Part shown: piece by piece, positions 56,812 to 64,000 of the stretch | Position numbering within the stretch: the stretch's first letter is position 1 | How the letters are laid out: each line of letters opens with the position of its first letter | NCBI GenBank assembly: GCA_949317995.1 | Contig: OX439044.1 | Span: forward strand, 23,880,733 to 23,944,732 | Direction: 5' to 3' | From: Acholoe squamosa | Lineage: Eukaryota; Annelida; Polychaeta; Phyllodocida; Polynoidae | DNA: 64,000 nt | Made by a program: the position numbers and the translations under genes | Notes under the pieces: generated by a model | Told to the model about the DNA's origin: nothing | What the model saw: only the letters and a program-made list of their open reading frames with translations | The model's database searches: none

Positions 56812-58904
56812 ATATATATGTGAGTCACACTAGCTGTGAAAATATGCCTAATTCTCTTTTCTGGCTCCGAGCTTTGGTTTCAGGCTTATTCTGGAAATTA
56901 TCATTGATTGGGTGAAGACAGACAAGAATCTCTTGCTATTATAAGAGATCTGTCAAACCTCCGGTTTGATCATGGTCATATCCGGTCATACAGAGGGCAC
57001 TGTAGGGCAGTGGCTGGAGATAGTGGATGGCTTTAGGGCACTCTAGTGGACAGGTCAGTACAAACATCAATGGGTTCAGCAGTTGGTTATTTCTTTCCTG
57101 ATTCCAGGTTCAGCTTCGTCCAGGAGCATTCAAAACTGAGGGTTGGCCTGCCTCGAGGGCCGCCATCTTTATTACCGGGGCACCGCCATTAAGGCACACT
57201 AGATGGCGTCTTCGCCGGAAACCAGGCCCTAGGCTGGGTTGTAACGGGTATCTGGGTCCAGGGGCGCTGTAGTCACTGCAGAGCCATATGGCAGATAATG
57301 TCTTGTTAACCTATCCCGCTCCTACAGGCTACACCCTTTGTATGCCATAAATATACACACCGACTCAAAACCTCCAGCTGACGTGGAAGAAAAACAGGGT
57401 GTTTTACTGTTTTATGTACTTTTTTTTTAAAGCAGGCAACCCAATGAGGGTGCCACTGCTGGGGCGGGGCAGTCGCTTTACAACAGAACGTTTTCTTAGC
57501 TAGTCACCTGGAAATGGAGCGAAATAACACTAAGGGAGGTCCACGGGTCAGTGCTCCAACCCACCACCAAGTGCGCTATCAATCTAACCTCAGCTCGTAT
57601 TCTCAGGCGAATCCTTCTCTGACATGGTGGGGTACTGGGATAGCTAGCTGGGACTACTTTCACCATACCCCCAGCACTGTGGCGTATGAATAAAAATCTT
57701 GTCAGATATAGGTCACACCTTACCCACAATCCCACCGCACCAGTGACGGATTTAGGTCAATCTGAGCTGGCTACCAGTATGGTGCGCTATATGACCCCAA
57801 GGTCGTCAAGGTAACAAAACAGTTCTATGAGAGGGGAGGGGTGGGGGCAAAAGCCCCCTCCCCATAAATCCCTCCTTTCCTCTTTCTGCCTAAATGACCT
57901 CTCTCCATCACCTGTCCAGCCTGTATCCTACCTGTATCCTATCTCTTTCAGCCCTTCGCCACAGACCCTCCTACCCCCCCCCCCCCCACCAACCCCACCC
58001 CCGTCCACGCCTTCCTAGACCCTGTGACCTGTATGGATGTCTAGTCCGTGCTGAGATTCTTCAGGCCATGTGCATGCGCGTGAGGAATGCCAACCAAAGG
58101 ACAGTGGGGGGTCAAGAGAATAATAGTATGACTTTGGTTCACATAAGTTCTGTACGCACAGTATAATTTCCACTGATCTAGGGCCGATGCAACGGGTTCA
58201 GTAACTTATCGAGAACTGCCAATCTAATATTCTATAACGAATTCAGATTTAGGGCCTTATGCCCCTACCCCCTAAAAATATATACATTGTACAGACAGAT
58301 GCATAGGCAAATAAATCATAGTCATACATGTACAAACCGGGTTGTATGGCTTTCCAATAAGCAGTCAATATCAGGTAAGAAAACCACCCCTGCTGTACCG
58401 CCATCAGCAGCCAGTGTTAATTACCTGCACATGTCTCCCCATGATTCCCAGCACACCTTGACAAGACCACGGCCGGCAATTGCCCTTTCCCCGCTATCAG
58501 CCCCAGGACTTTTCCTGATAACCACCTAATAACATTTAATCAAACTACTAATTCTTCACCTGTTTCATTAACACACCTCAAAGTGCCAGTCTTTTTCTTT
58601 CTGACCCACTTTAAGTAATTCTCCCCCATCAATTACCTGACTAAGTGGCAGGCATGCCATGGCGTATATATCACCTCTGTGCATCTTTGGTGAACAACAC
58701 CTGATCTGCTGGATCCAAAGCGTGACCGACTTGACATTTATCTGATGGATGAAACCACTTACCCTACTTTCCTACACATGTTAGGATGATGTCAGTGTTT
58801 GATATCATGCAAATATTTCAGATGATATTTCATGAGATATATTGGACAGTATGTATATCCCACAGACACTTCTATGTTTTGTGAAGCACTATTTCTAAAG
58901 TAAT
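56812..58904. other. Unassigned non-coding stretch
   Basis: The patch at 57109-57271 follows a good splice acceptor (TTTCTTTCCTGATTCCAG) and stays open for 54 codons, but shows no protein motif. Otherwise no gene is seen. Confidence 0.45.
57159..57219. promoter_or_regulatory. YY1-, CTCF- and ETS-like motif cluster
   Basis: GCCGCCATCTT (57159-57169) is a strong YY1 match. CACACTAGATGGCG (57195-57208) resembles CTCF. GCCGGAA (57213-57219) is an ETS core. The cluster lies in a locally GC-rich patch in otherwise AT-rich DNA. Confidence 0.3.
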
Positions 58905-58973
58905 GGAAAAACTCCACGGAGCTGGAGGAAGCCGAGGTTTTATGACAAATCTTCCAGCTCCAAGGAGGTTTTC
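58905..58973. repeat. Hairpin of 23-25 bp arms
   Basis: The left arm AAAAACTCCACGGAGCTGGA and the right arm TCCAGCTCCAAGGAGGTTTT pair with a few mismatches around a loop of about 20 bases. It is small enough to be a foldback element or an RNA hairpin. Confidence 0.6.
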
Positions 58974-59129
58974 TGACTTATACTCCATCCACAGACGTTT
59001 ATATATCACTATAACCACAAATATAAGTATATTTCAACATAAAAGTTAGAGGCCTAGAAGTGGATTGGAATCTCCTACACAGATACAAAGTTATGATCAA
59101 TATAAATGGTATAACAGGCTACAACCACC

Positions 59130-59208
59130 AGCAATATCAATAGTATAATGGTTAACATGTTTGACTTTGAATCACAGAATGTATGTTCAACACTGCATGG
59201 GGAAATTA
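59130..59208 (+). pseudogene. Degenerate tRNA-Gln-like sequence
   Basis: TAGTATAATGGTTAAC (59141-59156) resembles a tRNA A box / D arm. GACTTTGAATC gives an anticodon-loop-like CTTTGAA with TTG, as in tRNA-Gln(UUG). GTTCAACAC follows where the T loop should be. The stems do not pair well, so it is probably a SINE fragment or tRNA pseudogene. Confidence 0.35.
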
Positions 59209-59543
59209 AACGTTTTTACCATACACATACAAGGTAAAAGGATCTCTGTGAAGGGCCTGCTTGAAGCCCCTTTTACATTGTTATTACTTAGGCCTACATG
59301 CAGTAAGGGGATATTCATTATAATATATTCTTTTAGGAATTTGTTGCAAACATGACAGTTGTCAACAGAGAATAAAAACAAAATCACAACAGGGATTTGA
59401 AACTGTGTGGTCTAGATTTCTAGTTCCAGGCCCGCTACATTGACAAGTCAAACCTTCTAAATTAAATTACCTTGTTTATCTATACTTGATCATTCAGTCA
59501 TAGTACAAATAGCAGATGCTCTAACACCCACATTATCACCTGA

Positions 59544-59638
59544 GGTCTCATGGTGTAATGGTTGGCACATGGGACTCTAGATCCTAGGACTCTAGATTCT
59601 AGCACTGTCTGGTGCATGGGTACGAATCCCATGTGGGC
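59544..59638 (+). pseudogene. tRNA-Gln-like sequence with CTA anticodon loop and duplicated anticodon arm
   Basis: The first 43 bases track a eukaryotic tRNA-Gln closely: GGTCTCA acceptor strand, TGGTGTAATGGTTGGCAC D arm, then a 5-bp stem with loop CTCTAGA, which places CTA in the anticodon position (59577-59579). A second hairpin with the same 7-base loop follows immediately (59584-59602). A T-arm-like ATGGG/CCCAT stem then holds loop TACGAAT, where the normally conserved second T is A. The 3' acceptor strand pairs with the 5' strand at only about four positions. The oversized region and the T-loop change argue for a pseudogene or SINE head, not a working tRNA. Confidence 0.45.
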
Positions 59639-59683
59639 AAGCATTTTCTCAAGAATATCATCTACCCTACAAAAATGACTTAA

Positions 59684-59800
59684 TTCATAAAACCGCCTGC
59701 TACATTTGGCCTAGTTCACAAAACCACCTCCCAGACCTGACACAATTAATTCACAAAACCTCCTGCCAGAACCTGTCATAAAACCTCCTGCTTGCCCTAC
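59684..59800. repeat. Degenerate tandem repeat CACAAAACCNCCTGCC
   Basis: Four units of about 30-38 bp, each with CAYAAAACCNCCTSC followed by an ACCTG- or TTGGCCTAG-like tail, directly downstream of the tRNA-like sequence. The array may be the body of the same SINE-like repeat. Confidence 0.5.
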
Positions 59801-61098
59801 AGCTGTAGAATATTGAAATAAACCTACAGTAAGAACAATGGGATGGACAGCCAGGTGGATCATAATGGACAATATTCAATTATGAGTGGTACATCATGTG
59901 TACAATAATGTATCACTATCGGTCACCTGTATTACCCACACCATTATATCGTATTCTATGTAACTGATAACAGAATACTTTATGATGAAAATTCTGTATG
60001 TTCCATGGAGGAGTGTGTGCTGCTTGACAGGCACAGAAACTCCCCCATCGTGTTTTTATCACCTACCTTTATTGGCTACCGCCCAGTGCAGTACTTAGCA
60101 GAAGTACAAGACAGGGAGCCAGGCTGAATAATTCAAATACATTGCATCTATAGATAGATTTAAGCTGAAGGTAATTCACATAAGAAAAGTCCACACACTA
60201 CCCATCGCTACCTATAATGCTTTACTATGTAATTGGGGAATATTCATTATAATATAGGGGCCTTGGTATTTCTGCCTTTATGACACTGTAGGTGTTGTGT
60301 CACTCACGATTATTATTGTAGTATTATGTTAGATGACGATAGCGTGCTATCATCCTGCATCAGTCCTATTCCACCCCCCTGCCTACTTTTTCTTTCTTTC
60401 CTTCACCCTCTTTCCAGTTTCTTCTCTTTCCTTCCGTGCTTCCCTGCCACCCGCCCCTTTCCTCTAAGATTCTTCCTCCTCCACGTTCTTTAAGTCCCGC
60501 CTTTTAATCAGTAGCTCAGCTGGCTCCCAAGAGATAGAGGGGGGGGGGGGCTAAAGAAAAGCAGAAAAGGAAACATAAAAACACGACAAAATAGAGGCAT
60601 GGGCGAGTGGTGGCTGGTACAGTGTGTTGCCGAGACGATTCGATTGTAGGTTATGATGGGTTCCCGCCTCCGCATCCTGCGAGGGGAAGCTTTGCTTCAT
60701 GGAGGGCTGCTGTACAGCCTCCCCTCGAATCCTTATTGTAACATTCCCGGTCCTGAACGATGACGACCCTATTGTAGTGAGCCTCTTGGTATACTTTCCA
60801 AACTCCATAAGGGTACTGAACATATTAATAAAACAAAGCATGGGTGAGTGAAAACACCTATTTCCAGGGACACTCTAATCCATCAGCTCTGTATCATTGC
60901 ATGTGACTACGATAGAACGAGCCAATGAATATCTACCTTGTAACTCACGGTGCACCTTCTACATGTACTCGGTTCCGGCTAATACACGGGATTACTTTAG
61001 TTTATGCCACTAAACCCACTTATCCTGAAACGTAGTCTGTCCCATTAGATGTAAGAAGATACATGTACAAGTACATAGATTCACCTAAGGTATCATCC
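59801..61098. other. Unassigned non-coding stretch
   Basis: No gene is recognised. ATATTCATTATAATATA at about 60241 repeats a phrase found at 59311. Near 60855, CTATTTCCAGGGACA resembles a fragment of repeat R1. Confidence 0.45.
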
Positions 61099-61773
61099 CA
61101 GAGACCCGTTAAATAAAGATTGCATTTTTATGAGAGGTAAATTTCGATAACGATAGGTAGGTTACGGTATGCCAGGGCAGCTATTTAACCATCGGTAAAT
61201 AAAGAAGATATCCTCTTGTAAAGTCTGATTTACAAGAGGTCATTATTTAACGATAATTTAGAGGGTGTGTGTAGATGCGAAATTGGTCATTTAGAAGGGG
61301 TATCATATTTTTTTACGAGAAGAAAGGTCTCGTATAATGAACATGACAAAGAGCGATTAGAAACAATGTACGAGAGGCCTAAAAAAGCCTAAAGAAATCA
61401 AGTATAAACCTTTATAATATCTATAATATGAATCACAGACCTACACAATTTGTTATGTACAATGTCTATGCTACACCCTACCCACCTTGAGCGTTATTTC
61501 TGTATTATTTTCATGTTATGCATTTTAGGATGACATAAATCTTCTTTATTTAACAATTATAGCCCCCCTCGTAAATCCACTTAAGTTGCAAGAAGTGGGT
61601 ATCGTATTTTATTCTTTAACAATGATTGAACAGGGTCTCGTATACGCACTATACCCAAATTTACGAGAAGCAAAAGTTATGGGCCATTTACAAGACCCCA
61701 ATTATGAGAGGGTTATTATTTAACACATTGACAGTTTACCTCTCATAATCTCTTATTATTTAACGGGTCTCTG
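61099..61773. mobile_element. Inverted-repeat element rich in TTTACRAGA
   Basis: Both ends read CAGAGACCCGTTAAATAA. About 12-20 bases further in, TATGAGAGGTAAA is repeated in inverted orientation. The interior holds many TTTACRAGA/TCTYGTAAA variants and TATTTAAC blocks, but no coding frame. CAGAGACC ends suit a hAT-like origin, but no 8-bp target duplication is seen. Confidence 0.65.
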
Positions 61774-61877
61774 ACATACTATACCATCCTACCATCAGAC
61801 AGACTACCCATGGATGGAGTCTATACTACATGATATAGAAGCTGCTGTGCCATGTACCGTAACCTGAGTACTGCTCG

Positions 61878-62087
61878 TCATGCACCGCTCAACATACCTG
61901 GGCCCTTCTGGGTGGAGGAGTCTATAGGATCCTGGGGGATCAAAAGAGACTGCTCGACCTCCTGCTCTTCCATGCAGACCTCCCATGTGTCACCGTGTAA
62001 CCCCTCGCTACTTTCAGGACGCACATTAGTGGCAGCGTCATACACCGGTGACGACCAATGTACGTTATGTAAGGTGTAACGAACCAA
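61878..62087 (-). CDS. Possible coding exon on the minus strand, unassigned
   Basis: A minus-strand frame of about 69 codons is acidic and hydrophilic (contains EVCMEEQEVEQSLLIPQDP). Near its end it crosses a good donor match, GGGCCCAG/GTATGTTGAG (GT at 61892-61893 in plus coordinates). No strong acceptor precedes it, and an in-frame TGA lies just upstream. No family is recognised; the frame may be chance. Confidence 0.15.
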   Translation of the reverse strand: MVRYTLHNVHWSSPVYDAATNVRPESSEGLHGDTWEVCMEEQEVEQSLLIPQDPIDSSTQKGPGMLSGA

Positions 62088-62353
62088 GATCCTTGCTCAA
62101 CCTACAGCACTGAGTCTAGTGGGAAATAGCAAATTCCAATGTACGTCTCCCGTATGTCATACCAATGGTTAGAATATACCGATACTAGTACTGTACAGTA
62201 TATAAAAGGGGGTGACGGTCCTCATCGAGGCACCAACATTTTCTATAGTCTAATGCAAGGGTTAAACTAATATGAGAGGGTCAATGTACATATACATCCC
62301 AAATATGTAATGTTAATTAAACTTCTAGATAGATGAAGACATCTTGTATTCCG

Positions 62354-62518
62354 AGTTAGCAGGTTGTTCCATGGGCGCCGCCATTACTGGAGCTTGTTAT
62401 CAGCAAGTTCTACTGATAACACCTATCAGTTTGGTACCAGTTGGCCCCTGAGAGTACTGCAGTGAATAGTTGGTGTCATTTCATTGGCTGATAATCAAAC
62501 CAGCTAAGGCCGTATATA
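62354..62518 (+). repeat. Dispersed repeat R2, copy 2 (plus)
   Basis: Full-length inverted partner of 55901-56073. Shared text includes TAGCAGGTTGT, GGGCGCCGCCATTACTG, GTTATCAGC and GCAGTGAATAGTTGG. Confidence 0.75.
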
Positions 62519-62606
62519 TAAGCCAACTTTTCCTTGCCGTTGTATATCTGATATGAGAATACCCCAGAAATTGCCGATAAAACTATCCCAAACTCCACAT
62601 GTATAA

Positions 62607-62691
62607 GATGGGTACCAGTCGGCCCCCGAGAGGACCGCAGTGAATCGTGGGGATCATCTCATTGGCTAATAAATAATCCTGCTGATTCCGT
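62607..62691 (+). repeat. Dispersed repeat R2, partial copy 3
   Basis: Repeats the right half of copy 2: GGTACCAGTCGGCCCCCGAG, CCGCAGTGAAT, then TCATTGGCTAATAA. It begins only about 90 bp after copy 2. Confidence 0.6.
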
Positions 62692-63029
62692 ATGTACATG
62701 TATGTACATGTACGTCTCCCCACCCCCCAAACACCCTCACGCCCGTCCAAATGCCTAGATTCCACCTCTAATTATCCATGTGAAGCAACAATACCCAATA
62801 GATACTTCTCAGATGAGGACTGCTATATACTCTACATGATATGACATAAGCTGGGTTGGAGTCTTTGAGACTGGAGATCCCCTAGTGTTAATAGCTGACC
62901 TTTGAGTAAGTCAGTGAGGCAGGGCCCCTGGCTTTGAGCCAGGTATACCAGGCTCAACATAGGCCAGTGACCTTTTGTGTACTTAGGGCAGGTCAACTGT
63001 AGTCTAATTTGGGGATTTGTGACGAAATC

Positions 63030-63151
<122 letters not shown>

Positions 63152-63547
63152 GATGTATGTGACGAGGAGTAGGATAGGGGGTGGGAGAGTCATGTTCTAG
63201 CCAGCAGGTGGTAGGTGTGTATTTTAGACTCACATCTCGTGAATCATCCCATGTCATGTTGTTTATTTTGAACATTGAAACTAGCCAAACTATGTTGTAC
63301 ACTATTTATACGAAACACTCATCAATGCCTGAAAGTGGTATGAAAGGGGAAAGGAGAGCTTCATACATTTTGCAACTTTTTTTTTCAAAAAGTTCCATCT
63401 ACCACATTTTTTCCATCATTTTTGCTATGTTTTTTTTTTTAAACAAGAACGCAGCTAAATTATCTTGTGATATAAATTCAAAATAAGGATCGTCTTAAAG
63501 CGTGTGCGACTTTTCTGATGACTTTTCTTATCTCTTTGTTGCTTCAG

Positions 63548-63726
63548 ATATCAGCAATAGTCCTCACAGAGGAGCTCTGCCTCAGCCAAGCAGCTCGATG
63601 GACGAGATGATGAACTATTTCTGGTTGTCCTTAATCAGTGCAGAGCACTGAGGATTTCATATTTGTCACCAGACTCTTATCGGTATTCCTCCATCCCCTA
63701 CTACACCGTGACCTTTACTAGTGCAG
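63548..63726 (+). other. Possible exon with strong splice signals
   Basis: The upstream tract CTTATCTCTTTGTTGCTTCAG is an excellent acceptor (AG 63546-63547). AGTGCAG/GTAAGAAC is an excellent donor (GT 63727-63728), giving a 179-bp exon. One frame is open from the acceptor and reads MDEMMNYFWLSLISAEH before a TGA at 63650. No frame is open throughout. It could be a 5' UTR or non-coding RNA exon, or an exon whose coding end lies inside. The donor suggests further exons to the right, outside the window. Confidence 0.3.
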
Positions 63727-63910
63727 GTAAGAACTGGTATATTATATTCTGGCCTACTTACTAGTGCTGGTATTGAAAATACCCAATACTATCGCTAAAA
63801 CAATATTGCTCAGAAGCGGAGGTATGACTTGGAAAAGGGTAACTACATGTATTTGAATTTTCCCTCAAAAGTGACCTTTTTTTCTTGAAAATGTCTCCAC
63901 AAATCAAGAC

Positions 63911-63941
63911 GGGGGACGCCACCCTTCTATATCCGCCACTG
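63911..63941. mobile_element. Solo hAT-type MITE end
   Basis: Reversed, this reads CAGTGGCGGATATAGAAGGG, matching the terminal sequence of the MITE at 36750-37128. No partner end was found upstream within the window. Confidence 0.4.
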
Positions 63942-64000
63942 TTAAACAGTGTAATATGTATTAAAGCTTACATTACGTGTATTTGTTCTTTAATGCCCTG

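Overview
The window looks like transposon-rich intergenic or intronic DNA from an invertebrate animal, probably a marine one. It is AT-leaning, with no prokaryotic operons or ribosome-binding sites. It holds a Ty3/Gypsy retroelement, a LINE fragment, many inverted-repeat MITEs, (TA)n/(CT)n/(TTTC)n microsatellites, minisatellites and animal-type transcription-factor motifs. I could not fix the species. No complete host protein-coding gene is visible. The only long, convincing coding frames belong to transposable elements.

Layout. 1-3.3 kb: a G-rich MITE, a CACTG-terminated element (1000-1903) and a 5'-truncated LINE (about 2247-3244). 3.3-13.8 kb: several small inverted-repeat elements, including a second CACTG element (11403-12287) inserted in a 25-bp minisatellite, and an element packed with GCAGACA motifs (12969-13407). 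16.9-17.8 kb: a third CACTG-type element. 18.6-25.7 kb: two diverged copies of one inverted-repeat transposon, the second split by a full-length LTR retroelement (20149-25677) with two apparently identical 238-bp LTRs, a 5-bp target duplication, and a gag-pol frame interrupted by one in-frame TAG. 25.7-52 kb: mostly unassigned DNA with scattered MITEs, a 40-bp x 13 minisatellite (31931-32449), a nested hAT-type MITE (36750-37128), a 40-bp palindrome, and CTCF-like and RFX X-box-like sites. 52.8-54.0 kb: a fourth CACTG element. 55-64 kb: E-box/NRF1-type motifs next to a possible exon, an inverted pair of dispersed repeats, two degenerate tRNA-Gln-like sequences, a 675-bp inverted-repeat element, and a well-formed splice acceptor/donor pair near the right edge.

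The strongest theme is four elements in 64 kb with the same design: CACTG/CACTC-type ends followed by A-runs, 2-bp target duplications in three of them, and dense arrays of a short subterminal motif in both orientations. The motif is different in each element (GTGTTTAG, AAAGTGTTT, AAGTGTGTT, TTAGTCA). This matches the layout known for CACTA/EnSpm transposons. It suggests a set of related non-autonomous families that differ mainly in the sequence their transposition machinery would bind. No transposase frame was found in the window.
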